Positions 27,763-38,201 are shown, counted from the first letter of the stretch. The stretch: DNA of 64,000 bases from Cohnella sp. OV330 (GCF_900112065.1 NZ_FOKE01000010.1:124001-188000), one strand, 5' to 3'. The notes: generated by a model from the letters alone, not told the origin. A program made the numbers and translations.

Positions 27763-30228
27763 TTACCAGGAAATTTCAAGCGCGCCGTCAAGATTGTCGA
27801 TTATGATGCAGTCGCTTGACGTGTAGTCGGGCAGTTCCAGATAGACGTCGCCGCATTTGACTTCGACCCTCGCTTCGCGCAGGGCGTCAAGCGGCGGGTA
27901 AATCGTCAGGCTCGCCTCGCGCAGTCCGGCGACCGTGATCAACCGCGTCGAGCTTCGGTTCGGCGTGGGCATCGGCGAGTGCTCCCTGCAGGAGACCAGG
28001 CTGCCGCTAGATTGGCGTACGAATAACCGACATTCATCATGGAAGGTTCGATCCAGCGAGTATGCGGAAGGCCCTTCGCCCACCTTCGTCGTCTGGCCGA
28101 TGAGGATCGGCACGCCCTGGGGAAAGCGCATCTGCAGCGAAACGGACGTATCCTGGCGGCAGCCGGTGAAGAAGTAGCCGTTGTCGCGGCGCGCGATGAA
28201 CAGCAAGGCCGACTTGGAGGCCGCGTCCTGCTTCGTCTGCAGGAGCGAATACCCGAATTGCGCCAGCACGTAGCGGGCTTGTACCGATACGTCCAGGTAG
28301 CGCTGCGGCTGCCTGACCGGCAGATCCGTGACGCTGCCCCGCAGGAAAGGCAGCGAGCCCCGCACCCAGCCGGCTTGCCCGCCGTTCCATTCCGGCGGAC
28401 GCCGGGTCAAGGCCATGACGCGCTCCCGGCCATCCTGCTTCGCGGTCGCGCAGACTTGCGTAGCGCGATCGTTCGCATCCGCGAGCACCTCGCCGATGGC
28501 GCCGCCGCCGATGAGCGGATCGTGGTCGATGACCGACGGCGACGGTCGCTCGCCGAAGATCGCGTCCTGGGCCAACGAAGCCGAAACGGAAACGTCCAGC
28601 TCCCCTTCAAGTCCTTCCGCCTGCCGAATGTTCAGCAGCTGCTGCAAGCCGGGGGCCAGCGCCGGCCCGTAGAACAGCACCTGCCCGCCGCCGCGAACGT
28701 AATCCGCGAGCAGGCTTGCATTCGCCGCATCGATCCACGACGTCGGCGTAAAAATAACGGTTCGATGCAGCTTCCTCCGGTTGTCCTCTCTCATCTCCCG
28801 GAAACTGTCCGTGCTGAGCACCGTGTTCAGCGGCAAGCCTTCGTTCACCGCGTTGCGGACGAACCACTCCTCGAAGAGGATCGACTTCGAGCGCTCCTCC
28901 GAATCGGCTACGGCAGCATGATATTCATGGAAAGGATACAGCCATGTCAGAATGCCCGGCTCGTCGGGGAAGTCCTCGATCGCCCGGCGAAGATGCGGAA
29001 TCACTTCCTGCGGGCAGGATTCGATCAATTTTCCCTTCTCCGTATCGATGGTCAGAATCTCCACGATACCCGGATTCTCCAGCTTCCCGTCCGCGTTCAT
29101 GCGGGCGACGGATAGCGGACAGTAAATGTCATGGGGCTCCCGATCGTACAGATCCCGCCACGGATTTTGCCAGAACCAGGGATCGTTCGCATAGAAGCGA
29201 TAAGGATACGTGTCCCCGGGAAGCACGGCGATCCGCGACATGTACGAGGCCACTTCCAGGCCGAAGTCGAAGTTAAGCGCGCCCCAGGGCGAATTCGGAG
29301 GCGGGAGCTCGATATATCCGGCTTCGTACAACTGCTTGAGCGGCACGAAATCCTTCGTCAGATCCATCCCCGTGCCGAAGTTCGTGCCCCGCACCTCTGT
29401 CCGGTAGCCCGGGCATTCTTGCTTGAACGCCTCCCAGAAGGATAGCAGCTTGCCCGACAGCTCCTCGTACTCGGCCAGCGGCAGCGAGGTGCCGTCGAAG
29501 TTCGCGCCGAGATACGTCCAGGGGAATGAGGAGAAGCCGAAGCCGTTGGAGAACCAGATGTAATCGAAGCCGAGCGCAGGCAGGTAGCTCGCGCATTGGC
29601 GCCCAAAGAATTGGCCGAACGGCGTATCCTCCGGAATGCCGTCCGGGTACGTCGCGTAGGCGGCCTTATCCCCGTGCAGCTTGGACCAGACGCAGACGAC
29701 CGTATAATCCGCCCTTAACGCGACGAATTTCCCGCCGAGCTCCGGCTTATTGATTTCCGGATGATCCTTGTATTTGAAATCGGAGTACGCGAACTCGGGT
29801 CCCGCGTCGAAGGTGGCGCCCACCTCCATGCGGATACCGAACTTCTGCCCGGCAATCCGCTTGAAGGCCGCCACGATATAACGCAAGTCCCCGTAGGTGA
29901 CGCGGCACGGGTCGTCCCGGTACAGCTTGGCGACCGCGGCATCGTTCTCGCTTTTGATATGGCTGAATTTGTCCTCGTTGGCGAAGCCGATATAGCGGCC
30001 CCATTCGAACGCGCTGTCGAAGTTCCCGTTCCAAGTCAATATTTCGCTGCCGTCCGCTACCCAGAGCAGCATCGAACAGCGATCCGCCAGGCCAATCAGC
30101 GGCAGCCACTGCCGAATCGCCTCCTCGCATACTTCGTCGATGGCCGCCGGCTCCATGCTCGTAAACGGCTTCAGACTCATCTCCAGCGTCACTCGCTTCA
30201 GCGCCGCCTTCTCGCTTGTTTGCCCCAT
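27763..30228 (-). CDS. Large unassigned glycoside hydrolase-like protein
   Basis: 821 residues, no signal peptide. GGAGG lies ten bases before the ATG. I do not recognise a named family. The first 500 residues have the look of a TIM barrel rich in Trp and acidic motifs (FDYIWFSNGFGFSSFPWTY; EVGATFDAGPEFAY; GILTWLYPFHEYH). A segment near 500-570 (FTPTSWIDAANASLLADYVRGGGQVLFYGPAL) resembles the trimerisation/GATase-like domain of GH42-type enzymes. The last 200 residues are beta-rich. It lies between a GH2 beta-mannosidase and a terminator, so a role in degrading the same glycan is likely. The catalytic acids were not identified. Confidence 0.55.
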   Translation of the reverse strand: MGQTSEKAALKRVTLEMSLKPFTSMEPAAIDEVCEEAIRQWLPLIGLADRCSMLLWVADGSEILTWNGNFDSAFEWGRYIGFANEDKFSHIKSENDAAVAKLYRDDPCRVTYGDLRYIVAAFKRIAGQKFGIRMEVGATFDAGPEFAYSDFKYKDHPEINKPELGGKFVALRADYTVVCVWSKLHGDKAAYATYPDGIPEDTPFGQFFGRQCASYLPALGFDYIWFSNGFGFSSFPWTYLGANFDGTSLPLAEYEELSGKLLSFWEAFKQECPGYRTEVRGTNFGTGMDLTKDFVPLKQLYEAGYIELPPPNSPWGALNFDFGLEVASYMSRIAVLPGDTYPYRFYANDPWFWQNPWRDLYDREPHDIYCPLSVARMNADGKLENPGIVEILTIDTEKGKLIESCPQEVIPHLRRAIEDFPDEPGILTWLYPFHEYHAAVADSEERSKSILFEEWFVRNAVNEGLPLNTVLSTDSFREMREDNRRKLHRTVIFTPTSWIDAANASLLADYVRGGGQVLFYGPALAPGLQQLLNIRQAEGLEGELDVSVSASLAQDAIFGERPSPSVIDHDPLIGGGAIGEVLADANDRATQVCATAKQDGRERVMALTRRPPEWNGGQAGWVRGSLPFLRGSVTDLPVRQPQRYLDVSVQARYVLAQFGYSLLQTKQDAASKSALLFIARRDNGYFFTGCRQDTSVSLQMRFPQGVPILIGQTTKVGEGPSAYSLDRTFHDECRLFVRQSSGSLVSCREHSPMPTPNRSSTRLITVAGLREASLTIYPPLDALREARVEVKCGDVYLELPDYTSSDCIIIDNLDGALEISW

Positions 30229-30267
30229 TTTCCCGTATCCTCCCCTATCCTCTGATCCTCTCGGATC

Positions 30268-32832
30268 CTATGAATGGCTGTTGCTGATGCTCGTCGGCCG
30301 AAGCGCGTCGCAAGAGAACGCGGCGTCGACGCCGTATACGGTCACTTGCCGGCGCTCTCCCGGAAGCAAATCGAAGTATTCGTCGGACAGCCTCGTCCGA
30401 TCATCCAGGCCGAAGTGCACCGCATGCGCGTACGTATCCGAGCTGACCGTGAAGCTCGCTTCGCCCCCGCGCACCTCGAAGGACGAAATCTTCAGCTCCG
30501 CGGCAGAGACCCGCAGCTTGCGGAACACCTCCGTTCGAAGCGTCGCCGGCGCAATGCCGTGCTCTTGCGGCGAGACGCCGTGGCTGTGCGGTGAAGCTTC
30601 GCGCGGAACGACGGCCAGCATGCCTTGCAAATCATCGTGCTCGCCCAACGGCAGCGTCAGGACCTCGCCGCGCGAATGCGCAGGCAGCTCGATCGTGACC
30701 GGGCGCGTCTCGCGCTGCCGGCCGTCGAACGAGACATAACCCGCCTCCGCCTCAATCCGGATCGGTGCCGGCGTTTCGTTGATCCCGACCACGCGCGCGA
30801 CGCCGCCCTCCCGGCGGATGATGAGCTTGACCGGGTCGAACGCCCGCTTCACGTAGTAGTAAGCGATCTTCCGCGTCGCGTAATAATCGATAATCGACCA
30901 GCCCACCTCGCCCCAGCAATCGTTATACATCCAGAACAAACCGCCCGAGCATCGCTCCTTGTAGCGGAACGACTCCAGCGAATAGCCGTACATGAGCCCC
31001 TGGCACACGCCCGCATAGTGCAGGTATTCGTCGATCGACAAGCCCTCGGCGTCGATGTAGTGCTTATTCACGCCCGCGGCGACGGTTTCTTTCTCGAAGA
31101 AGTTATTATGGTACTTCCATATCTCCCCGTTCCGGTCCAAAGGCGATCCGCCATGGTAAGCCTCGATCGACGATCGGCGGCAGGGCCCCACGTAGCCATA
31201 CTCGGACACGAACTTGGCGTCGAGGCGATCGTAGGCCTCGGGCGCGATGCGTTTCTCCATATCCGGGCTCATCATGCCTTCGTGCCAGTGATGCACGTCG
31301 CCCATCCGGTGATCGTTCGGCTGCGCGCCGCCGTACGGGGAGCCGTTCCAGTACGGAATATCCGGACAATTCCGCCTCATGGCCCGCGGAGCGAGCTCGT
31401 TATACAGCATCGCTCCCCCGAAGAACGGCGGCTTCCGCCCTTCCGCGGTCCATTGCACGATGGCCCAGTGGTCCTCGTTGTCCCCGCACCAGAGGACAAG
31501 CGAAGGATGGTTGCGCAGGCGGCGGGTCTGGTAGTCCATCTCCGCCTCCGCTTCCTTGCGGAACCATGCCAGGTGATCGGGAAACAGCCCGCAGGCGAAC
31601 ATAAAGTCCTGCCAGACCATGATGCCGTTCTCGTCGCATGCGCGATAAAACGCGTCGCGCTCGTAGAGGCCGCCGCCCCATACGCGCAGCATGTTGAACT
31701 GGGCCTCCCGCGCTTCCCCGATCAGCGTCGCGTACTTTCCGTCGGATACGCGGGCATGGATCGAATCGGCGGGGATCCAGTTCGCCCCTTTGCAGAAGGC
31801 GCGGACGCCGTTGATCTCGATCGCGAACAGCCGTTCATCCTCCCCCGCCTTATCCTGCAATAGCAGAACGGTGCGGATGCCGTGACGAAAAGCCGGAAAC
31901 GCGACGCGCCCGCGCTCCGTCTTCGCCGCAACCCGGATCTCGTACAGGTGGGGCGCCCCCATCCCGTTGGGCCACCAGCGCTTCGCGCCTTCGACGACGC
32001 CTTCCAGGTCGAGAAAGTGAACCCCCGAGCGGACGCATACCTCCTCCTCTTGAAACAGGACCACGCGATCGCCGTCCAGCACTTCGACGGTGATCGTCGC
32101 TTCCGTCGTCGCCAGGGGAACGAAGCTCTCCAACTCAACCTCCACGCGCAGCTCCGCCCGCACATCCGCCTTTTTCGTATAGGCTCTGACGCCCCGGATC
32201 GCGAGCTCCCTGTAACCGGTCAGCGTGACTTCTCCCATGATGCCGCAGGTCGGCACCTTCGGTCCCCAATCCCAGCCGAAGCCGTATTGCGGCTTCCGGA
32301 CGAACGTTCTGCGCGGGTCGCCTCTGCCGTACGCTTCGCAGTCGATCAGGTTATTTCTAAGAAATGCCGTATCCCCGTCGCTGAAATGCTCGACCCCCGA
32401 AGTGACGCGCACCCACAGCGAATTGTCCCCTTCCGCCAACGCCTCCCTGACATTCCGCGTAAACGGGTAGAACGCGCTGCGATGGTGCCCGAGGTGTCGG
32501 CCGTTCAGAAAGACGTCCGCTTCGGCGTCCAGCGATTCCAGGGACAGCTCGACCGTGTCGTAGGTCATAAATTCCCGGTCAAGTCGAAAGCTCGTTTTGA
32601 ACCACCAGGACTTCAGTTGCGTCCACTCGCACGCGAAGGAGTTCAGGCCTTCCAGCGGTTCCGGGATGATGCCCGCTTCGATCAGCGGCATATGGATGTC
32701 GCAAGGCACCTGCGTGCCAAGCCAGCCTTCCGTACGCCGCATCACCTCCGAAGCATGCTCCGGTCCCCTGTGAAGCTCCTCGTAACGGACGAACCAATCC
32801 TGCTTTAATTCCAGTCGTTTCAAGCCCGCCAC
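30268..32832 (-). CDS. Beta-mannosidase (GH2)
   Basis: An 854-residue cytoplasmic GH2 enzyme that releases mannose from beta-mannosides. The N-terminal jelly roll includes the family phrase LNSFACEWTQLKSWWFKTSF and DVFLNGRHLGHHRSAF. The barrel begins around KGANWIPADSIHARV and contains the general acid/base E453 in LWCGDNEDHW and the probable nucleophile E544 in KFVSEYGYVGP. The length matches bacterial beta-mannosidases. The gene starts four bases after the SGNH esterase stop and is followed by the GH-like gene, so all three form one operon. This suggests use of an acetylated beta-mannan or an N-glycan fragment; the substrate is inference. Confidence 0.88.
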   Translation of the reverse strand: MAGLKRLELKQDWFVRYEELHRGPEHASEVMRRTEGWLGTQVPCDIHMPLIEAGIIPEPLEGLNSFACEWTQLKSWWFKTSFRLDREFMTYDTVELSLESLDAEADVFLNGRHLGHHRSAFYPFTRNVREALAEGDNSLWVRVTSGVEHFSDGDTAFLRNNLIDCEAYGRGDPRRTFVRKPQYGFGWDWGPKVPTCGIMGEVTLTGYRELAIRGVRAYTKKADVRAELRVEVELESFVPLATTEATITVEVLDGDRVVLFQEEEVCVRSGVHFLDLEGVVEGAKRWWPNGMGAPHLYEIRVAAKTERGRVAFPAFRHGIRTVLLLQDKAGEDERLFAIEINGVRAFCKGANWIPADSIHARVSDGKYATLIGEAREAQFNMLRVWGGGLYERDAFYRACDENGIMVWQDFMFACGLFPDHLAWFRKEAEAEMDYQTRRLRNHPSLVLWCGDNEDHWAIVQWTAEGRKPPFFGGAMLYNELAPRAMRRNCPDIPYWNGSPYGGAQPNDHRMGDVHHWHEGMMSPDMEKRIAPEAYDRLDAKFVSEYGYVGPCRRSSIEAYHGGSPLDRNGEIWKYHNNFFEKETVAAGVNKHYIDAEGLSIDEYLHYAGVCQGLMYGYSLESFRYKERCSGGLFWMYNDCWGEVGWSIIDYYATRKIAYYYVKRAFDPVKLIIRREGGVARVVGINETPAPIRIEAEAGYVSFDGRQRETRPVTIELPAHSRGEVLTLPLGEHDDLQGMLAVVPREASPHSHGVSPQEHGIAPATLRTEVFRKLRVSAAELKISSFEVRGGEASFTVSSDTYAHAVHFGLDDRTRLSDEYFDLLPGERRQVTVYGVDAAFSCDALRPTSISNSHS

Positions 32833-32836
32833 CCTC

Positions 32837-33982
32837 CTACTTCAGAATTCCGATTATTCCTAAATGAAAGTTGGTTCCCCGGCAATCCTCTCGATTGCCG
32901 TGAACGACCTCCAGCTCGATATGATGCCGGCCCTCCGGCAGCTCGTCCGCAATCCAGTACGGCCTGAGCCAGCCGCCATCTCCGCACCAGTCCGGTCTGT
33001 CGCGGCTGACCGCGACGACCTCTCCCCCGTCCAGCCGGTAGACGAATTCCGCCGACTTCTTGCCGAAGTCGAAGACCAGGACCAGCCCTCTTCCCGAGAA
33101 TGAGAAAGAGAGCTTCGCCCCGATCGCGGAGGTGCTCAGCAGCCGGTCCACTCTGGGCATCAAGGCAACCGCCCGCCTGATCGTCCAGGGTCCCTCCAAC
33201 TGCACCTCTTCGAACGGCACAAGCTCCGTACGCTCCCAGTGATGGGGATTGAAGGGCTCCGGCAACGCCCGCAACGGCGGGTTCGGCGGGTTCGGCGGGT
33301 TCGGCGCGTCCGCGTCCGCATCCGCATGGAGCGCTGCGGCATGGGGCGCTGCCGTCAGTTCCCGCTCCAATAAGGCGATGACGCTCTGGCCGTAGCTCAA
33401 GCTCCCCCGATAGGTCGGATGCAGCCCGTCCGGCAGCCACTCGTCCCAGGTCATGCGTCCTTTGGCCACTTCCTCCCAGGCATGGCGCCCCGCCCATACC
33501 GAGCTGATCCCGTAATGCTCGGCCAGTTGCTCGAACTCGGCGATCGAGTCCGGCACTTCCTTGCGCGACATCGCTTCGTACATTCTTTGACTGTAGGTAT
33601 AGACCAGGACCAGTTCGCTGTGACCGTCTGCCAGCAATTTGCGGAGCAGCCCTTCTCTTGCCCGCATGCGGGGCTCGGACGCCGTCAGATAGTCATTGAC
33701 GGCGAATTCGACGAAGATCAGATCGCATTGGCGTTCGATCAGATCCCGTTCCGCCCGGAACACCGCCAGATCGCTGCCCGTGGCGCCGATCGCCGCATTC
33801 TCGACGACAATCCGGGTCTGAGGGAACGTCTCCGCGAGCCAGCGCGTCACCGGCTCCGGCCAATTGTGCGCCGATCGGCCGTCCTCCGTTATCGATCCTC
33901 CGATGAATCCCAACGTCACCGTGCCGCTCCGGAGCTTGTTTCTCGTCCGTGCCAGGCTGCTTCTTGTTATAATCGTGTCCAT
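32837..33982 (-). CDS. SGNH hydrolase, probable carbohydrate acetyl esterase
   Basis: A 381-residue protein. The ATG at 33982 (MDTIITRSS) is favoured over the one six bases upstream because GAGG then sits nine bases away. The SGNH core has GFIGGSITEDG (nucleophile S30), an oxyanion Gly/Asn region, VEFAVND and DGLHP carrying the catalytic Asp/His pair. After residue 210 comes a low-complexity linker of Asp-Ala and Pro-Asn-Pro repeats, then a beta-sandwich domain. This two-domain layout occurs in acetyl-xylan and mannan esterases. It is the first gene of the mannosidase operon, divergent from an AraC regulator. Confidence 0.82.
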   Translation of the reverse strand: MDTIITRSSLARTRNKLRSGTVTLGFIGGSITEDGRSAHNWPEPVTRWLAETFPQTRIVVENAAIGATGSDLAVFRAERDLIERQCDLIFVEFAVNDYLTASEPRMRAREGLLRKLLADGHSELVLVYTYSQRMYEAMSRKEVPDSIAEFEQLAEHYGISSVWAGRHAWEEVAKGRMTWDEWLPDGLHPTYRGSLSYGQSVIALLERELTAAPHAAALHADADADAPNPPNPPNPPLRALPEPFNPHHWERTELVPFEEVQLEGPWTIRRAVALMPRVDRLLSTSAIGAKLSFSFSGRGLVLVFDFGKKSAEFVYRLDGGEVVAVSRDRPDWCGDGGWLRPYWIADELPEGRHHIELEVVHGNREDCRGTNFHLGIIGILK

Positions 33983-34179
33983 GCCCATCCACCTCGTTCT
34001 CCGCTGTTTTACTTCAATCTAGCGGGCCGCGCTTCCGGCGTACACTTCGATTTGCGTCGGTCTCTTCAAATAAACGCTCTAAATAATGTTCGTTCCTACG
34101 AGATTTGTCCGTTATATTTACTTTTAGCATGGCCTGGGCTATCTTAGCTTCTACCAGACCTATAAGGGGAAGCCCGCGC

Positions 34180-36558
34180 ATGAAGCCGAAGAACAAAATC
34201 AAATCGAAAATTCTTCTGAAGATGGTACTGTGGTTCAGCGCTTCCGCCTTGTTTATCGTGGCCATTCTGTCGGTCGTCATCTATTGGAACGCACAGAGCC
34301 TGATGGTCAAGAAGGAGTCGGAAAATAACCAAAAAATCCTGTTCCAGGTCAAATACAATACGAATCTGATGAACGACGCCATTACCCGGCTTGCGCAATC
34401 GATCTTCCTGAACGGGGATATCAATAAGATCATGTACGCGGAAGAGGAAAATATGGTCGACGTCATCATCCGGATGAACACCGCCGTGACCTCCTTAACC
34501 TCGTCGTATCCTTACGTGCACTCCATCAGCATTTACAACCGCAATCTGGATCAGTTTTACAACGCCGGCTCCCCGGTCTTCTTCAACGATACGCAGCTGT
34601 CCGAGCTGAACGCGTCCGACAAGGTGCTGCCCAAATTAAAACCGATTTATCGCGATATCCACAAAGTGATGAACGGCCGGGTCGAGAGCGAACACGTTCT
34701 TTCCTATTTTATGTACGAGACGCCGATGGACGACGAAAAACCGAGCGCTTTGGTTATCAACGTGAAGCCGGAGTGGCTGCTCGAAAACATTAAACAGATC
34801 AACATGATCGATCCGCAGAAGAAGAGCAGCATCTTCCTCCTCGATCAGCAGGACGACATCGTGGATACCGATCAAGCCGCAGAGAAGCAGAATCAATTAA
34901 AATGGTTTCAGCAGGAATACGCGCAATACAAGCAATCCGATCCCACCCCGTCAACCGACGGCTCCTTCAAGAGAACCTACATGGACACCCAATACTTGGT
35001 TACCTTCAGCTATATGGACAGCATCGGCATGACCTTGATGAAGATTCAACCGGCGCTCGAGGTCAACGGGTACTTAAACAGCTTCAAAACCAGCATTATC
35101 CTCATTACGGTCTTCGTCCTTCTGATGGCCATCGCGATTTCCGTGAGCATTTCCCGCAAAATTTACAGTCCGATCGGCAATCTCGTACAGACGATATCCG
35201 CCGGACGTATGCACAAGTTCGATCTGCGGGGGACCGGAGACGAAATCTCGTATCTGGACTCGGTTTACAAGCAATCCATGGAGCAATTGAACTTGTTCGA
35301 TAAGCAGAGGTACCAATACGATGACGTCATCAAGCATTATTGGCTGAATCGGCTGCTGACGGAGAAGGTGAAGCTAGGCCAGACGGAATTGGCGGACCTT
35401 TTTCGCGAAACGAAAATCGCGCTGCCCCTGGAAGGCACCTATGCCGTATTGCTCCTGAAAATCGACAACTACAGGCGCTTTCAGCAAACCTTCTCCGCGC
35501 AGGACAAAGAAACGATCCGCTTCGCCATCATCAACATCGCATCCGAATGGGTGGCCAAGAAATATATAAACGAAGGCCTCGACCTGCGGGACGACCATGT
35601 CGCGATTATACTCAGCCTCCCGGCGGAGGATGAGCCCTTCGAGGAAGAACTAGCCCCGTTGATCCGGGAAGCGCAGCAATTCGTCCAGCAGTATTACAAA
35701 ATCACTTTTTCTGCGTCCCTCAGTCCTTTGCTGCATCAGCTCGAAGCTTTGCCCACGCTTTACAACAAAGCTCTGGAGCAGTCCGTTTACCGGTTCATCT
35801 ACGGCCATCGTTCTTTCATTGATGCAGATACGGTACTCGCCAACGAAGCCGGCAAGAAGAAGGGTTATTCCAAATCGCTCGAAGAGCAGCTTCAGGAAGC
35901 GATTCTCAAAGGCGATCTGACCGGGATCGAACGCGCCTTGAAAACGTTATTCGATGAAATGACCCAGCTGAGCTACTATAATGCGATGGCTTCCACCTTC
36001 CGCTTGCTGGAAACCGCGAAAACAACTTTGGAGCTCCGCCCCGCCCCCGCCTTATCGGCGGTGCCGATCGATCTCTCAACATTGTCGCTGTCGATCATGG
36101 AGAACGAGACTTTGGAAGGGATCTTCGACAGGCTCGGCGATACGCTTAAGCTAGCGCTGCAAACCCAGGAGGGTGCAGAGCCCCCGCCCTCCAAAGTCAA
36201 CCATTACGTCGTCGAGACGGTGTCCGATTACATCCTGACGCACTACGACGATCCGACGCTATGCCTGGCCTCGATCGCCTCGATGATGAAGATCACGCAG
36301 CGGCGCCTCGGCAATCTCTTCAAGGATGTGATGGAAGTATCCGTTGCCGACTTCATCAATGAGACAAGGCTGACGAAGGCCGCGGAGCTATTGACCGGAA
36401 GCGAAGTCAGCGTACGCGAGATCGTGGAAAAGGTGGGCGTGCTGAACGAAACCTACTTCTTCAGCCTGTTCAAGAAACGGTTCGGCGTTACGCCGAAGGA
36501 ATACGCCTTGCAGAATAACGTCAAGCAGCTGAAGAAATCCGGATCCCATACGGAATAA
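34180..36558 (+). CDS. Membrane-anchored AraC-family sensor-regulator
   Basis: 792 residues. The ATG at 34180 has AAGGGGA nine bases upstream; an earlier in-frame ATG lacks one. A first transmembrane helix lies at about 12-33, a Cache-like extracellular domain up to 300, a second helix (SIILITVFVLLMAIAISVSI) at about 300-323, a cytoplasmic region, and a C-terminal AraC helix-turn-helix at about 675-785 (LASIASMMKITQRRLGNLFKDVM; ETYFFSLFKKRFGVTPKEY). Such one-component regulators sense an extracellular sugar and activate neighbouring operons. It lies divergent from the esterase/mannosidase operon and 18 bases before a GH3 gene, its likely targets. Confidence 0.88.
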   Translation: MKPKNKIKSKILLKMVLWFSASALFIVAILSVVIYWNAQSLMVKKESENNQKILFQVKYNTNLMNDAITRLAQSIFLNGDINKIMYAEEENMVDVIIRMNTAVTSLTSSYPYVHSISIYNRNLDQFYNAGSPVFFNDTQLSELNASDKVLPKLKPIYRDIHKVMNGRVESEHVLSYFMYETPMDDEKPSALVINVKPEWLLENIKQINMIDPQKKSSIFLLDQQDDIVDTDQAAEKQNQLKWFQQEYAQYKQSDPTPSTDGSFKRTYMDTQYLVTFSYMDSIGMTLMKIQPALEVNGYLNSFKTSIILITVFVLLMAIAISVSISRKIYSPIGNLVQTISAGRMHKFDLRGTGDEISYLDSVYKQSMEQLNLFDKQRYQYDDVIKHYWLNRLLTEKVKLGQTELADLFRETKIALPLEGTYAVLLLKIDNYRRFQQTFSAQDKETIRFAIINIASEWVAKKYINEGLDLRDDHVAIILSLPAEDEPFEEELAPLIREAQQFVQQYYKITFSASLSPLLHQLEALPTLYNKALEQSVYRFIYGHRSFIDADTVLANEAGKKKGYSKSLEEQLQEAILKGDLTGIERALKTLFDEMTQLSYYNAMASTFRLLETAKTTLELRPAPALSAVPIDLSTLSLSIMENETLEGIFDRLGDTLKLALQTQEGAEPPPSKVNHYVVETVSDYILTHYDDPTLCLASIASMMKITQRRLGNLFKDVMEVSVADFINETRLTKAAELLTGSEVSVREIVEKVGVLNETYFFSLFKKRFGVTPKEYALQNNVKQLKKSGSHTE

Positions 36559-36576
36559 GAAAGAGGGCCGCCCTTT

Positions 36577-38169
36577 ATGAAGTACCGCATTATCGTGACA
36601 GACCGCGCCAAGCGCATCGTCGAGGAAATGGACTTCCGCCGGCTGCTGAAGCAAGTCTGCTGCCCGACCCTGGGGCACGTCGGCGCGGAGCGCCTCGAGG
36701 AATTCGGCGCGATGTTCTTTCACCCCATGGATCGCGCGGAGCTGCAGCAAGCGATTCGCCGCTTGAAGGAAGTTAGCGAAGTCCCTCCGTTTATCGTCAG
36801 CGATATGGAGTGCGGGCCCGGCAATATGATACGGGGCGCCACGAAGTTCACTTCGATGATGGGACTCAGCCAGGCGAATTCGGAGGAGCTCGCCTACGAG
36901 GTCGGCCGGATCGCCGCGGCGGAAGCCGGCGAGATCGGCTTTAACTGGACCTTCTCGCCGGTCGCGGATATGGCGTCGGACGCGGATAGTCCCGTCGTGA
37001 GCACGAGAAGCGCTGGGCACACGCCGGAGCAAGTCGCGAAGATCGCTGGGGCCTACATGAGCGGCCTGCAGGCGCACGGCATGATGGCGACGATCAAACA
37101 CTTCCCGGGGGACGGCTTTACCTCCTGGGACCAGCATCTGACCACGCCGAACCTGCCGCTTGACGCGACCTCGTGGAGAAACGGTCCGGGACGCGTCTTC
37201 CAGGAGCTGATCGACCGGGGCGCCATGGCGGTCATGCCGGGGCATATCGCGCTGCCGGCCTTCGACGAGCCCGACGCACGCGGCCTCTATCCGCCGGCGA
37301 CTGTATCGAGCAAGCTGCTGCTCGATCTGCTGCGGCAAGAGATGGGCTTCGAAGGCTTGATCGTGTCCGATGCGATCAACATGGGCGGGGTCGTCGGCTA
37401 TATGAACTATTACGACGCCTGCGCGGCGGCGCTCACCAACGGCTGCGACATGCTGCTGTTCCCGCAGATGGACGAGCGCTTTTATGCGGAGATGGAGCGG
37501 CGGCACCGCGAGGGCAGCTTGACGCTTGCGACGCTCCGGGACCGGGCGAGCCTCATCGTGTCGTTGAAGGAGCAGTTCGGGCTTTTCGAGACGTCGCCCG
37601 CAAAAGAGGGAGACGCCATGCCGGATAAAGCGGCCCATGCGGCAGTAGCGGAGACCGTCTCGGAGCGGAGCATAACCGTCGTCCGAGACCGGGAAGGTCT
37701 GCTCCCTTACCGCTTCACGCCCGCCACGAAGGTGCTTCATGTCGTGATCGTCAATCATCACGACCGCTACGGCGAGCTATGGGAGCGAATGAAACGCGAG
37801 ATCGGCAAATATGCCGGGACCGTCGACCAATGGCTCGATCCCGGTCCCGACGCCTTGTTCCAGATCGCAGCCGACCACGCATACGACGTTATTGTATGCT
37901 CGATCGGAAGCCGCCTGAGCTACGGGCTCAATGTCGTCCGCCTGCACGACGAGGTGGCGAGGAACATGATGGGCGGCTGGACCAAGCTGGGGACGCCGGT
38001 TATTTTCGTCGCCCACTTCCATCCCTTCGTGCACAAGGAATACGCGGCTTCGATCGACACTATCGTGAACACCTACGGCGATATCGATTGTACGGCGGAG
38101 CAGCTCTTAAAAGCCATCGCCGGCGCGGGCGAACGACCGCTCAACGCGCGGCTGTTCGCGCATGACTGA
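36577..38169 (+). CDS. Glycoside hydrolase family 3 protein (NagZ/beta-hexosaminidase-like)
   Basis: 530 residues without signal peptide. The GH3 barrel shows FIVSDMECGPGN, FSPVADM, the phrase ATIKHFPGDGFTSWDQH, and the nucleophile D265 in GLIVSDAINMGG. The KHFPGDG form and the short length resemble NagZ-type enzymes more than long beta-glucosidases. The second domain (about 350-530) is the alpha/beta sandwich. GAGGG lies upstream, and the gene follows the AraC regulator by 18 bases, so they are probably co-transcribed. The substrate may be a beta-linked N-acetylhexosamine or glucose. Confidence 0.82.
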   Translation: MKYRIIVTDRAKRIVEEMDFRRLLKQVCCPTLGHVGAERLEEFGAMFFHPMDRAELQQAIRRLKEVSEVPPFIVSDMECGPGNMIRGATKFTSMMGLSQANSEELAYEVGRIAAAEAGEIGFNWTFSPVADMASDADSPVVSTRSAGHTPEQVAKIAGAYMSGLQAHGMMATIKHFPGDGFTSWDQHLTTPNLPLDATSWRNGPGRVFQELIDRGAMAVMPGHIALPAFDEPDARGLYPPATVSSKLLLDLLRQEMGFEGLIVSDAINMGGVVGYMNYYDACAAALTNGCDMLLFPQMDERFYAEMERRHREGSLTLATLRDRASLIVSLKEQFGLFETSPAKEGDAMPDKAAHAAVAETVSERSITVVRDREGLLPYRFTPATKVLHVVIVNHHDRYGELWERMKREIGKYAGTVDQWLDPGPDALFQIAADHAYDVIVCSIGSRLSYGLNVVRLHDEVARNMMGGWTKLGTPVIFVAHFHPFVHKEYAASIDTIVNTYGDIDCTAEQLLKAIAGAGERPLNARLFAHD

Positions 38170-38201
38170 GGTGAGTGTTTTTAAAGGCAGCTGATCTGAA
38201 T

